Below the pieces are notes generated by a model. That model saw only the letters and a program-made list of their open reading frames with translations, searched no databases and was not told the origin of the DNA. 64,000 nt of DNA from positions 186,001-250,000 of the forward strand of contig NZ_RCVR01000002.1 in the NCBI RefSeq assembly GCF_016107305.1, given 5' to 3'. The position numbers and the translations under genes are program-made. This stretch comes from Roseomonas sp. KE2513 (lineage in GTDB: Bacteria; Pseudomonadota; Alphaproteobacteria; Acetobacterales; Acetobacteraceae). This document shows positions 37,213 through 46,114 of the stretch, one piece after another. The first letter of the stretch is position 1. Every line of letters starts with the position of its first letter.

Positions 37213-38981
37213 CAGGCCTGCACCAGCGACTGGCCGGGATTCTTGAGGTATTGGCTCACGATCGCATCCGCCGCGTGGTAGGTCAGCGCGCCCACCGTGC
37301 CTGTTGGATTGTAGCCGGCATTCTGCGGGAATGCGGAGGCGCCGAGGACGAAGACGTTGGGCATGTCCCAGACCTGCAGGTACTTGTTCACCGCCGACGT
37401 GCGGGGATTGTCGCCCATGACGGCACCGCCCGTGTTGTGGGTGGTCTGATAGGGAACGACGTTCCACGGCCCCTTCTTCGGGTTGGCCACGACCTGCTTC
37501 GCGCCCATGGCCCGCATGATCGGCACCATCTTCTCGGTGACGTAGGCGGACATGCGCTCCTCGTTTGGCTTGAAGTCGAAGGTCATGCGCAGCAGCGGAC
37601 GGCCCAGCCGGTCCTTGTAGGTGGGATCGAGGTCCAGGTAGTTGTCCCGGAAGGACATCACGCTGCCCTGGCTGCCGACATTGGCGAAGGTGTTGTAGGC
37701 CTCGCGCGTCGCCTTCTTCCAGGCGCTGCCCCAGCGCGGCGTGCCCGGCGGGATAGGGCGCGCGGAGATGGGGCGCGCGTGGAAGCTCGTGCAGTTGATG
37801 TTCGCGCCGCCCACGAAGTTCAGGCCGCTGTGGTCGAAGTTGTCGCCGTTGTATTCGTCGGCGGTGATGCCGAGGGAGCCCGCGCCGGCCCAGTGGTTGA
37901 AGGCGTGGGTGTTGTCGAAGAAGCCGTTGACCGATGAGTTCGCCTGGTAGGCGTAGTTCCTGCCCACCACGCCTTCACCGGTGCTCGGATCGTAAGGCTT
38001 GCCGATGCCAGAATAGAGCATCAGCCGCACGTTCCAGAGCTGGTAGGCGGCCATGATGACGAGGTCGGCCGGCTGCTCCCATTCCTGGCCCTGCGCGTCG
38101 ATATAGACGACGCCGGTGGCGGTCTTGCCGTCCGCGCTCTTGAGCACGCGCACCACCTCGCACTGCGTGCGCGCCTCGAAACCGGGGTGGCGCATCAGCA
38201 CCGGCAGGACCGTCGTCTGTGGGGAGGCCTTGGAGTAGTTCGCGCAACCGAAGCGCTCGCAGAAGCCGCAATAGGTGCAGGGCGCGAGGGTGACGCCGAG
38301 CGGGTTGGTATAGGCCTGCGAGATATTGGCGGACGGCATCGGGAAGGGCTTGAAGCCGAGCTCCGTCGCGGCCTTGGAGAAGAGGTCCTGCGCGTGCTGG
38401 CCCTTCAGCGGCGGCGTGGGGTAGCCGCGCTGCCGGCGGCCCTCGAAGGGGTTCCCGCCCGGCTGGATTTCGCCGTTGATGTTGCCGGCCTGGCCAGAGA
38501 TGCCCGCCAGATACTCGAACTTGTCGTAGTAGGGCTCCAGCTCATCGTAGGTGATGCCCCAGTCCTGGATCGTGTGGTTCTCGGGAAAGATCCCCTCGCC
38601 GTAGCGCTCGCGGTAGTGGCTGAGAATGTTGAAGTCGCTCGGCAGGAAGCGCCAGGTGTGGCCGTTCCAGTGCACGCCGGAGCCGCCGACGCCGTTGCCG
38701 GGCAGGAAGCTGCCCCATTTACGGATGGGCAGCGCCACCTGGTCCGTCTTGTTGCGCGCCGTCACGGAATCCTGCGAGTTGTTCAGGAAGAGCTCGCCGC
38801 GGATGCCGTAGCGCAGCTCGTCGGGCGCGGTGCCGATGTTGAAGTCGCTGGCCGTGTCGCGCCAGGGGCCGCGCTCCAGCGCCACCACTTCCAATCCTGC
38901 TTGGCAGAGCTCGTGGCCCATGATGGCGCCAGTCCAGCCGAGGCCGATGATGACGGCGTCCTTGCGGGGAAGGCGGCGCAT
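37212..38981 (-). CDS. GMC oxidoreductase, FAD catalytic subunit (gluconate/sugar dehydrogenase type)
   Basis: A 589-residue flavoprotein. The ADP-binding motif IIGLGWTGAIMGHELCQAG (11-29) has an atypical GLGWTG in place of GxGxxG. GNGVGGSGVHWNG is the FAD loop, and the end has HNTGGAVMG and FPQNAGYNPTGTVGALTYH. Cys235, 238, 241 and 246 (CTYCGFCERFGC) form a cluster like the iron-sulfur site proposed for FAD-dependent glucose dehydrogenases. It has no signal peptide and is probably exported together with the Tat-bearing small subunit. It would oxidise a sugar, sugar acid or polyol; the substrate is not known. Confidence 0.92.
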   Translation of the reverse strand: MRRLPRKDAVIIGLGWTGAIMGHELCQAGLEVVALERGPWRDTASDFNIGTAPDELRYGIRGELFLNNSQDSVTARNKTDQVALPIRKWGSFLPGNGVGGSGVHWNGHTWRFLPSDFNILSHYRERYGEGIFPENHTIQDWGITYDELEPYYDKFEYLAGISGQAGNINGEIQPGGNPFEGRRQRGYPTPPLKGQHAQDLFSKAATELGFKPFPMPSANISQAYTNPLGVTLAPCTYCGFCERFGCANYSKASPQTTVLPVLMRHPGFEARTQCEVVRVLKSADGKTATGVVYIDAQGQEWEQPADLVIMAAYQLWNVRLMLYSGIGKPYDPSTGEGVVGRNYAYQANSSVNGFFDNTHAFNHWAGAGSLGITADEYNGDNFDHSGLNFVGGANINCTSFHARPISARPIPPGTPRWGSAWKKATREAYNTFANVGSQGSVMSFRDNYLDLDPTYKDRLGRPLLRMTFDFKPNEERMSAYVTEKMVPIMRAMGAKQVVANPKKGPWNVVPYQTTHNTGGAVMGDNPRTSAVNKYLQVWDMPNVFVLGASAFPQNAGYNPTGTVGALTYHAADAIVSQYLKNPGQSLVQA

Positions 38982-39724
38982 CAGCTGCGCCCCCCGGGGT
39001 TCCATTCCGGTCTCCCGAGGAGGCTCACGGGCGGCAGGATGTAGCGCGTGTTCGGCCGGGCGATAACGTCGCGGAAGTCGTAGCGCGTGCCCGGGAAGCC
39101 GAGGAGCTTCCAGCCAGCCATATCCTTGTTCCCACCGTAGATCGGGTCGGCGAAGAAGCCTTCCATCGTGTTGTTGTGCACCAGGTCGAAGAAGCTGCTG
39201 GCGTTGAACTCGGGCGTGTTGATCTCGCGCTTCTCCATCGCGGTGAGCAGGCGGTCGAGTTCCTCGCCCGAGAGCTGCGGAACCTTCTTCCCGCCAAAAT
39301 TGCTCGCGACATGGGCGGCAAGGCCGGCGAGGCCGCGCCGGTAGGCCTCCGCGAAGGTGACCGAGGATTGGAAGCCCTGGGTGGGCAGCGGGCTCGCGGG
39401 GAATGGCCCCTGCATGTACATGCCCTCGCAGCGGCCGTAGGGGCCGGCGAGCTGGCGGTCGATGAAGACGGCGCAGCCGGCCTCCTTGCCGCCCGGGCCG
39501 AGTTCGTCTGCCGGGACGAGGCGATCCACGATTGCCTCGATGGCCGCGCCCTCCTCCGGCGTGAAGAAGCGCCAGGGGCCGGGCCGGGCCTCGGCGGGCG
39601 GATAGACCTCGTTGCTGGTCCAGGGAAGGCCCTCGATCGTGCGGGCCGTGGCGGTACCGACCAGGCCGATCAGGGCGGTTGTCGCGAACAGAAAGCGGCG
39701 TCTTGAGCCGCGCGGGGTGGTCAT
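38981..39724 (-). CDS. Gluconate 2-dehydrogenase subunit 3 family protein (Tat-exported gamma subunit)
   Basis: A 247-residue small subunit and first gene of the dehydrogenase operon. It has a twin-arginine signal (SRRRFLFATTALIGLVG) and the family region RFFTPEEGAAIEAIVDRLVPADELGPGG. In known complexes this subunit binds the GMC flavoprotein and carries it through the Tat system. Its stop overlaps the next start as TGATG, so the three proteins are likely made in fixed ratio. Confidence 0.92.
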   Translation of the reverse strand: MTTPRGSRRRFLFATTALIGLVGTATARTIEGLPWTSNEVYPPAEARPGPWRFFTPEEGAAIEAIVDRLVPADELGPGGKEAGCAVFIDRQLAGPYGRCEGMYMQGPFPASPLPTQGFQSSVTFAEAYRRGLAGLAAHVASNFGGKKVPQLSGEELDRLLTAMEKREINTPEFNASSFFDLVHNNTMEGFFADPIYGGNKDMAGWKLLGFPGTRYDFRDVIARPNTRYILPPVSLLGRPEWNPGGRS

Positions 39725-39845
39725 CAGGGATCCCTCGGTGCGGGTCAGGTGCCGCGCAAGGGATCAAATTCGGGGGCGCACAAGAGTTGCCGCCCGGAGG
39801 AACAAAGCCTGATGAAGTTTCGTTAACGACGGCCGAGCCGTGCCC

Positions 39846-40736
39846 TCAGGTTAGCGCATCGCGCGCTCGGAGCAGCGCCGCGCGAGCGGCGGCGCTGACG
39901 GTCGGAAACTGCAGGTCCAGGGACTCCATCGCGCCCGCCACCGCTTCGGCCACCAGCAGGCGGGCAAGCCACTTGCGGTCGGCGGGGATGACGTACCACG
40001 GGGCGTGCGGAGCGGCGGTGGCGCGGATCGCGGCGTCATAGGCTGAGAGGTATTCCGGGCGGCGGGCACGGACGACGAGGTCGCCTTCCTCGAACTTCCA
40101 GTTCTTCGCGCCCTCGTCGATGCGGGCAAGAAGGCGCTTGCGCTGTTCCTCCTCCCCGACATGGAGGAAGAACTTTAGGATTCGCACGCCCTGGCGCGCG
40201 AGGTAGCGCTCATAGGCGGCGATGTCTTCCAGCCGTTCGTCCCAGATTTGCGGGCCGACGACGGCGGCAGGCAGCGGGGCGGCCTGGAGGATGGAGGGCT
40301 GCACGCGCGGCACCAGCACCTCCTCGTACCAAGAGCGGTTGTGCACGCCGATGCGGCCGCGGCGGGGCATGACGACTTGGTGCCGCCAGAGGAAATCATG
40401 CGCGCGCTCCAGCGTACTGGGGGCGCCGAAGGATTCCACGTCCACGCCCTGCGGATTCACGCCGGAGAAGACGTGCTTGATGGCGCCGTCCTTCCCCGCC
40501 GCGTCCAGCGCCTGGAAGATGCAGAGAACGGACCAGCGCGCATCAGCGTAGAGGCGCTCCTGCTGATCGGAGATGCGGGCGACGGCGCGCTCCAGCGCCT
40601 GCTTTCCCTCGTCCTTGTCGAGGCCGGTATCGCCGTCGTCATCCGTGCGGTGCTCCTCCAGGGAGAAGGAAGTGCTGTCGGTGATGCGGCAGGTGGCGAG
40701 GAAACGGTGCAGGCGCTCGGCGTTCAAGGCGGTCAT
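39846..40736 (-). CDS. Polyphosphate kinase 2 family protein
   Basis: A 296-residue PPK2-type kinase. The Walker A motif is ALDAAGKDG (76-84), then VFSGVNPQGVDVESFG, FLWRHQVVMPRRGRIGVHNR (lid and Walker B region), and RKRLLARIDEGAKNWKF. Class I members transfer phosphate between polyphosphate and nucleoside mono- or diphosphates. IDEGAKNWKF and the closing YVIPADRKWLARL are standard. Class I versus III cannot be settled. Cytosolic. It forms a single transcription unit. Confidence 0.92.
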   Translation of the reverse strand: MTALNAERLHRFLATCRITDSTSFSLEEHRTDDDGDTGLDKDEGKQALERAVARISDQQERLYADARWSVLCIFQALDAAGKDGAIKHVFSGVNPQGVDVESFGAPSTLERAHDFLWRHQVVMPRRGRIGVHNRSWYEEVLVPRVQPSILQAAPLPAAVVGPQIWDERLEDIAAYERYLARQGVRILKFFLHVGEEEQRKRLLARIDEGAKNWKFEEGDLVVRARRPEYLSAYDAAIRATAAPHAPWYVIPADRKWLARLLVAEAVAGAMESLDLQFPTVSAAARAALLRARDALT

Positions 40737-40799
40737 CCCCGGTTCGTGTTCAGGCGCGCGGCCCCTGCCCCGAACGCACGAGAGTGAGTTTCGGAAGCG

Positions 40800-41642
40800 T
40801 CAGGGTGGGTTCAGCACGATGCTGACGGGGCAGTGGTCGGATAGCCTGTGGCGCCATTCCGGCTCCCGCTCCGCATAGACGAGGACGCGCAGGCTGCCGT
40901 CCACCATCCAGCCGCGGGCAGGGCCGCCGAGCAGGATATGGTCGATGAAGGGCCGCCCGCCCCAGCAGGGATTGGAGCGCCCGGCGGTCGCGCGGGTGAG
41001 CGGGGCCGCGCGCTCCAGCAGGGGAAGGATGGCGGGGTCGCGGTCGAAGCGGCGGTTGAAGTCGCCGGCCAGGACGAAGGCCTCGCCGGCGGCGCGGCGG
41101 GCCTCAATCCAGCCCGCGAGGATCTCGGCTTGGCGGAGGGTACTCTCGCACTGGCGCCCGGCGTCGTCCGGCTCCCGGCAGCCGGCATTGAGGTGGAGGG
41201 AGAGGAGGCGGAGCCGCGAGGCCCCTTCCCCCACCGTCACGTCCACGCCACGGCGGAGCGAGAAGCGGGCCGTTGGCCGAAGGTCGAGCGCGGAAAGGTC
41301 CTCGTTCTGCGTGGCCGGCAGGCCGCGACGGACCGCAATGCCGGCGCGCTGCACGTCCCGTTCCCCGGGGAAGAAGAAGCGCCAGCGGGCAGGGTCGAGC
41401 ACGAGGGCGGCGGCCTCGGGTCCGTCCACCTCCTGCAGGGCGATGACATCGGCAGCCAAGCGGTCGGCATAGACGCGGAGGCGCGCGATGTCCTCGGGGG
41501 CGCGGCGGTGGAGATCGCGTGGGAGTTCGGGATCGCCGGCCGGGCGGGTGGTCAGCCAGTCGAGGTTCCAGGTGGCGAGCTTCAACTCCGCCGCGGCGAC
41601 GGGGGCGGCGAGGAGAAGAAAGGCGAGGAGCGCGCGGAGCAT
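40800..41642 (-). CDS. Secreted endonuclease/exonuclease/phosphatase family protein
   Basis: A 280-residue EEP-fold protein with a signal peptide (MLRALLAFLLLAAPVAAA). Catalytic motifs of the DNase I-like fold are visible: ATWNLDWL, ALQEVDG (Glu), LLSLHLNAGC, LAGDFNRRFD (Asp/Asn), DHILLG and the closing SDHCPVSI (Asp-His). It probably hydrolyses phosphodiesters or phosphomonoesters outside the cytoplasm. The ATG at 41642 lies 8 bp after the upstream DUF2075 gene, so they may be co-transcribed. Substrate unknown. Confidence 0.87.
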   Translation of the reverse strand: MLRALLAFLLLAAPVAAAELKLATWNLDWLTTRPAGDPELPRDLHRRAPEDIARLRVYADRLAADVIALQEVDGPEAAALVLDPARWRFFFPGERDVQRAGIAVRRGLPATQNEDLSALDLRPTARFSLRRGVDVTVGEGASRLRLLSLHLNAGCREPDDAGRQCESTLRQAEILAGWIEARRAAGEAFVLAGDFNRRFDRDPAILPLLERAAPLTRATAGRSNPCWGGRPFIDHILLGGPARGWMVDGSLRVLVYAEREPEWRHRLSDHCPVSIVLNPP

Positions 41643-41650
41643 AGGCGCTT

Positions 41651-43672
41651 CTACAGCAGGGCGGGCGCGGGGTCTGCGGCGGGTGCCGCCTCGATAGGGT
41701 GCGCTCCGCAGGAGAGGAGGTAAGCTGCGACCGCGTCCATTGCGTCCGCATCGCGCGTCTTGTCGTACCATGGGTCGCCGGCGGGGCTGCCGGGCGGGAC
41801 CCAGATGACCGTCTCGTAGCGGGCGCGCGTCAACAGCACGCGGTAGGTATTGAGCGTGAAGCTGCGGTCCTCTTCCTTGCGAACCATCTGCCAATCCTTG
41901 CCGGATAAGGCGCGCATCACCCAATCACCAGGGCCACGCAGCAGGTCGCCGCCCCAGGCGAGGCCGACCTGATCCAGTTCCAGGCCCTGGCAGTCGTACT
42001 CCGTGGCGTAGGTCTCCAGCGCGTCGGACGCCCGGATGTCGGGCCAGCGGTCGAGGAACCAGTGCGGCATGTCGGCGGCCTGTACGCCCAGGCCCTCGGC
42101 TCGGAGGCGGCGGGCGCCAGAGGAAGCGACGAGACCGGCGCGGCGCATCCCGCGGGAGAGATCGCGCAGGGCGGCGCGGAGAGCAGCGAAGTCGCGCGTC
42201 ACGAAGTAGGGCACGCCGCCAGCGCTCCTAGCGATTTCGGCCGCGGCGGCGGCATCGCCGGCAAGAACGGCGTCTACCCAGGGGGCACCCTGCGGATCGC
42301 GGACGGAACGCATGGGGACGGTCAGGTCCAGATCGGGATCTAGTGTGAGCCAGGGACGCCGCCCGTTGGCCAGGCGCTGTGCCGTTATGGGCGTCCTGAT
42401 CGCGCGCTCGGCGGCTACGGCGCGCCAACCGGGCGTCGCCTCGATGACCCTTCCCCATTCGGCCAACCCGGCCTCGCCGGTGTTGATCTCCTGCCCGTTG
42501 CCGATGAGCGCTACGATGACGGACCAGTTAGCGTGGCGCGACATGATTTCCAGCGTGTGCGCGGGCTCGCTGTCCGTGAGCTTGCTGGCGCCGCGGCGCT
42601 GCGATGGCTTCGTGGCCTGCGCGCGGTCCCAGGCACGCTGCGCCTCGTCAAAGACGATGACGCGGGCCTCCGGAACCTCGTCCGGCTTCTCGACGTATTG
42701 TTGCAGGAAGCGATGGACGTTCTGCAGGGCCGTGACGGCATCGCGCCTTGCCGCCGCACGCCCCTGCCCGCCCTCGGCCCCGCGGCGGGCAAGGCTCTCG
42801 CGCAGGACCGCGACGAGGGGCGTGTTGCCGGTCAGGAAGGCGGCGCCGTCCGCGCGGAGGCTGCCGAAAACGACGTTCAGGCCGCAGAGCGTCTTTCCTG
42901 CACCCGGGATGCCGGTGACGAAGACGACCACGTGCTGGGAGTTGGCGCGGGCGGCCTCGATGGCGCGCCCCACCGCGGCGGTGGTGCGGGTGAGGTTTGC
43001 CGCGTCCGCGCGGGCGGAGACCATCTCGGCGCTGCGGTGCCGGTCGAAGAGCATGGTGGCGGCCTCGAGCACGCCGGGCACGGGGCGGTAGGGCGCGGCC
43101 AGCCAGGCGGCGTGGTCGAGCGGCGTTGCTGGCGTGCCGATGGCCGCCTGGACGGCGCGGATCGTGTCACCGAGTGTTACCGCATTCGTGGGGAATGGCG
43201 GTGGCACGCCCTCCCAGATGAGGGCCGGCTCGAAAGGCCGGCGCGGCGCCGCGGTCGCAACCGGGATCGGCACGACCGGCAGGCCGCGGCACCCAGCGTG
43301 GAAATCTCGCAGATCAAGTGCGTAATCCTCGGCTTGGCGCCGATCCGCGACGCAGTGGCCTGTCGCGCCGTCCTTGATCTCCAGCACCAGCACGGCGCGG
43401 TCGGTCAGGATGACGCAGTCGGCGCGCTTTTCCAGGCGAAGAAGGTCGTATTCCAGCATGACGGTCCAGCCGGAGGTCTCCGGCACGGCGAGCGCCACCT
43501 GCAACAGGCGTGCGGTCGAAACCCAGGCGGCGCGCTGCGCGAGTTCGAGCGTCGCGTGCCGGGCGGCCTGGGCATAGGCGAGGCGGGCCGCGATCTCCTC
43601 CGGGGGGAGGGCGAGAAGCGCCGGCACGCTGAGGGTGAGCCAGGGTTTCAGCGGCGGCTCCTCTCGGGCCAT
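41651..43672 (-). CDS. DUF2075 (Schlafen-like) helicase with nuclease-like N-terminus
   Basis: A 673-residue cytosolic protein. Residues 65-105 (EYDLLRLEKRADCVILTD then LVLEIKDG) have the E...D...ExK spacing of PD-(D/E)xK or NERD nuclease folds (Glu74, Asp85, Glu98, Lys100). A P-loop GIPGAGKT lies at 254-261, a Walker B VIVFDEAQRAW near 340, and the C-terminus has LTRARYETVIWVPPGSP, a superfamily 1 motif VI-like element of DUF2075 proteins. The joined nuclease and helicase suggest nucleic-acid processing, possibly phage defence or repair; no experiment is known to me for this exact protein. Its start overlaps the DMT transporter gene by 25 bp. Confidence 0.82.
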   Translation of the reverse strand: MAREEPPLKPWLTLSVPALLALPPEEIAARLAYAQAARHATLELAQRAAWVSTARLLQVALAVPETSGWTVMLEYDLLRLEKRADCVILTDRAVLVLEIKDGATGHCVADRRQAEDYALDLRDFHAGCRGLPVVPIPVATAAPRRPFEPALIWEGVPPPFPTNAVTLGDTIRAVQAAIGTPATPLDHAAWLAAPYRPVPGVLEAATMLFDRHRSAEMVSARADAANLTRTTAAVGRAIEAARANSQHVVVFVTGIPGAGKTLCGLNVVFGSLRADGAAFLTGNTPLVAVLRESLARRGAEGGQGRAAARRDAVTALQNVHRFLQQYVEKPDEVPEARVIVFDEAQRAWDRAQATKPSQRRGASKLTDSEPAHTLEIMSRHANWSVIVALIGNGQEINTGEAGLAEWGRVIEATPGWRAVAAERAIRTPITAQRLANGRRPWLTLDPDLDLTVPMRSVRDPQGAPWVDAVLAGDAAAAAEIARSAGGVPYFVTRDFAALRAALRDLSRGMRRAGLVASSGARRLRAEGLGVQAADMPHWFLDRWPDIRASDALETYATEYDCQGLELDQVGLAWGGDLLRGPGDWVMRALSGKDWQMVRKEEDRSFTLNTYRVLLTRARYETVIWVPPGSPAGDPWYDKTRDADAMDAVAAYLLSCGAHPIEAAPAADPAPALL

Positions 43673-44520
43673 GTGGCGAGGAGCATACTCGCCAGCAGCA
43701 GCGCGAAGCCCAGGGCATGGGTGGGGGTTGGTTCCTCCCCAAGGAACAGGATGGCGGCCGCCGCTGCGGTGGCGGGGAGAAAGGCGGTGAAGACCCCGGC
43801 CATTCCGGCGGGCGCGCGGCGCAGGCCGCCGTACCAGAGAAGAAGTGACAGCACGCTCGCCGTCAGCGCGTGGAATAGGAGAAGCGAGAGCAGCAGGGGG
43901 TCAGCCAGGCGGGCAGCGGCTCCCGCCTCGGGTAGCCAGGCCGGCAGTAGCAGGGCGGCCGAGAAGGCCTGCATGCCGAGGCTGGCCGAGAGCAGCGGCA
44001 GGGCGCCCGAGGCGCGCTTGGCAAGGAGGACATAGGCGGCCTCTCCGCAAACTCCCAGGAAGACGAGCCCGTTGCCGAGGGCACTGCCTCCACCCGCCCC
44101 GCCACGGGCGAGGACGAGGGCGCCCATGCCGCCCGCTGCCAGCGCCACCGCCGCCCAGCCGCGGGGCGACACCCGCTCCCGCAGCCAGAGGGCACTGCCG
44201 AGGGCTATGACGGCGGGTAGCGTGGCGAGGACGAGGCCGCCCTCCAGCGCCGTGGTCAGGCGCAGGCCGGCCAGCAGGGCCGCGTTGTAGAGGATGGTGC
44301 CGGTGGCAGCTTGGAGGAGGAGGTTCAGAAGCACTCCCCTGCCCGGCCATGGCGCGCCGTCACGCCAGAGGGCGAGGGGCAGGAGGACCGCGCAGGCGAT
44401 GAGGCAGCGGAGGCCTAGGATAAGAGGAACCGGCAGCGCCCCGGCCAGGGTTTTGGCGACGACGACGTTGGCGCCGGTAAGCACCATGGATCCGGCGAGC
44501 TGCGCGTAGGCGCCTATCAC
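43648..44520 (-). CDS. EamA/DMT family transporter
   Basis: A 290-residue inner-membrane protein with about 10 hydrophobic segments in two EamA repeats. AGALPVPLILGLRCLIA and the closing FLGEEPTPTHALGFALLLASM are typical. Members export amino acids, metabolites or sugars. The GTG start at 44520 lies 10 bp after the upstream acyltransferase stop; the longer frame adds an Arg/Ser-rich stretch that overlaps that gene. Its end overlaps the DUF2075 start. Confidence 0.87.
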   Translation of the reverse strand: MIGAYAQLAGSMVLTGANVVVAKTLAGALPVPLILGLRCLIACAVLLPLALWRDGAPWPGRGVLLNLLLQAATGTILYNAALLAGLRLTTALEGGLVLATLPAVIALGSALWLRERVSPRGWAAVALAAGGMGALVLARGGAGGGSALGNGLVFLGVCGEAAYVLLAKRASGALPLLSASLGMQAFSAALLLPAWLPEAGAAARLADPLLLSLLLFHALTASVLSLLLWYGGLRRAPAGMAGVFTAFLPATAAAAAILFLGEEPTPTHALGFALLLASMLLATWPERSRR

Positions 44521-44530
44521 GCGGCGCGCG

Positions 44531-45685
44531 TCACGCCGCCTCGTCCTCCCGGCGATAGGGGGAGAGGGAGTCGAGTTCGGCGATCTCCGCCTCCATCGCC
44601 GCGCGCTCCTGAACCAGCGACTGGGCCACCGCGCGCCGAAGGCCAGGATGGGCAATGAGGTGGGCGGAATAGGTGGGCACGGGTCGGTAGCCGCGCTGGA
44701 TTTTGTGCTCTCCCTGCGCGCCGGCCTCGACGCGCTTCAGGCCCTGCGCGATCGCGAAGTCGAGGGCCTGGTAGTAGCAAAGCTCGAAATGGAGGAAGGG
44801 CGCCTCCACCAGACTGCCCCAGTTGCGGCCGTAGAGAGCATCCCGGCCCATGAGGTTCAGTGCGCCAGCGACGGGCTTGCCGTCGCGCTCGGCCACCATC
44901 AGCACGACCTTGTCGCCCATCCGCTCCCCCATCAGGGGCCAGAAGCGAGCGGTGAGATAGGCGCTGCCCCATTTGCGGTCGGTGGTGCTGCGATAGAACT
45001 TGTGAAACAGGCGCCAGGTCTCGGGCGTGATCTCGCTCCCGCGTAGCGCGCGCATGGTCAACCCCACGGATTGCGCGTCGCGCCGCTCGCGCCGGATAGC
45101 CTTGCGCTTGCGCGAGGAAAGGGCACCAAGAAAGTCGTCGAAGCTGCCGTAACCCTCGTTGTTCCAGTGGAACTGCACGCCCATCCGCTGGAGCCAGCCG
45201 GCTTCGCCGAGGTCGTCCCACTCCTCCCTCGTGCAGAAGGTGACGTGGCAGGAGGAGAGCTTCAGCGCCTCGGTCGCCTGAGCCATGGCGCTGGCAAGCG
45301 CAGACTGCGGCACGCCGGTGCCCGGCCGCACCATTAGCCGCGGCCCGGGCACAGGGGAGAAGGGCACGGCCACCTGGAACTTCGGGTAGTAGTCGCCGCC
45401 CGCATTCTCGAAGGCGCGGGCCCAGCCGTGGTCGAAGACGTACTCGCCGTAAGAGTGGCCCTTCACATAGGCGGGCGCGACGGCGACGAGCGCGCCGTCG
45501 GGGTCTCGCAGCGCCAGGTGCTGGGGCAGCCAGCCGGTGCGTGGACCGGTGCAGCCGGCCTCCTCCAGCGTGAGGAGGAAGGCGTGGGAGGTGAAGGGAT
45601 TGTCGGTGGCGTCGCAGGCATCCCACTCCTCCGCCGGGATGTCGGCGATGCGGGAATGGAGGGTGAGGGTCAGCTCAGAGGGCAT
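44531..45685 (-). CDS. GNAT-fold acyltransferase of the DUF482/FemAB-like (peptidogalycan) family
   Basis: A 384-residue cytosolic protein. The N-terminal part reads MPSELTLTLHSRIADIPAEEWDAC with NPFTSHAFLLTLEEAG; a central positive stretch is LSSRKRKAIRRERRDA, and the acyltransferase core has GALNLMGRDALYGRNWGS, FLHFELCYYQALDFAIAQGL and EHKIQRGYRPVPTYSAH. These are hallmarks of the DUF482 group, distantly related to Fem aminoacyltransferases. The biochemical function is not established. It leads a run of minus-strand genes ending at 40800. Confidence 0.85.
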   Translation of the reverse strand: MPSELTLTLHSRIADIPAEEWDACDATDNPFTSHAFLLTLEEAGCTGPRTGWLPQHLALRDPDGALVAVAPAYVKGHSYGEYVFDHGWARAFENAGGDYYPKFQVAVPFSPVPGPRLMVRPGTGVPQSALASAMAQATEALKLSSCHVTFCTREEWDDLGEAGWLQRMGVQFHWNNEGYGSFDDFLGALSSRKRKAIRRERRDAQSVGLTMRALRGSEITPETWRLFHKFYRSTTDRKWGSAYLTARFWPLMGERMGDKVVLMVAERDGKPVAGALNLMGRDALYGRNWGSLVEAPFLHFELCYYQALDFAIAQGLKRVEAGAQGEHKIQRGYRPVPTYSAHLIAHPGLRRAVAQSLVQERAAMEAEIAELDSLSPYRREDEAA

Positions 45686-45727
45686 GGGGGCGCATGTGCG
45701 GCGCGCGCAGCGCGGTGCAAGCGGGGA

Positions 45728-46114
45728 TCAGCCCTGTTCCCCGTCGGGGGCGGCAATGGCGAAGGCGGCGAAATCGGCGACGGCCTCGACACCCGCGATG
45801 GTGCCGTCCCGCACGGTCCAGACATGGAGGAAGGGCACCTGCCCGCTGCGGCCCCCGGCGTCGCGGGCGTCATAGGCGCCGCTGGCGAGGAGGCGGCCAT
45901 CGGCGAGCGGGGAGAAGGACTCGACCGCGATGCGCCAATGCGGGAAGCGGCGGCGGAGCGTCGGGAAGAACCCGTTCGCGACCGCCGCGCGGCCGTGCCA
46001 ATCCCGGTGCGGCACGGGGTAGCCGGGGGAGACGCGCCAGCGGACATCCTCCGCCAGGAGGGAGTGGTCGCCGCTCTCCATCCAGCGGCGGACGAGGCGC
46101 TCGGCCTCAGTCAC
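45728..46114 (-). CDS. Nuclear transport factor 2-like (SnoaL-type) protein
   Basis: A 128-residue cone-shaped NTF2-fold protein. ERLVRRWMESGDHSLLAEDV opens the helical part and DGRLLASGAYDARDAGG plus PFLHVWTVRDGTIAGVEAVAD form the sheet. Members are small-molecule isomerases, hydrolases or scaffolds; no catalytic set can be assigned. The GTG start at 46114 overlaps the RidA stop codon, suggesting a shared function in a small operon. Confidence 0.82.
   Translation of the reverse strand: MTEAERLVRRWMESGDHSLLAEDVRWRVSPGYPVPHRDWHGRAAVANGFFPTLRRRFPHWRIAVESFSPLADGRLLASGAYDARDAGGRSGQVPFLHVWTVRDGTIAGVEAVADFAAFAIAAPDGEQG

Noticed and set aside
35962-39724. Pyrroloquinoline quinone alcohol dehydrogenase for the cytochrome-linked operon
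   Set aside because: The large subunit has GMC/FAD motifs and no PQQ propeller repeats.
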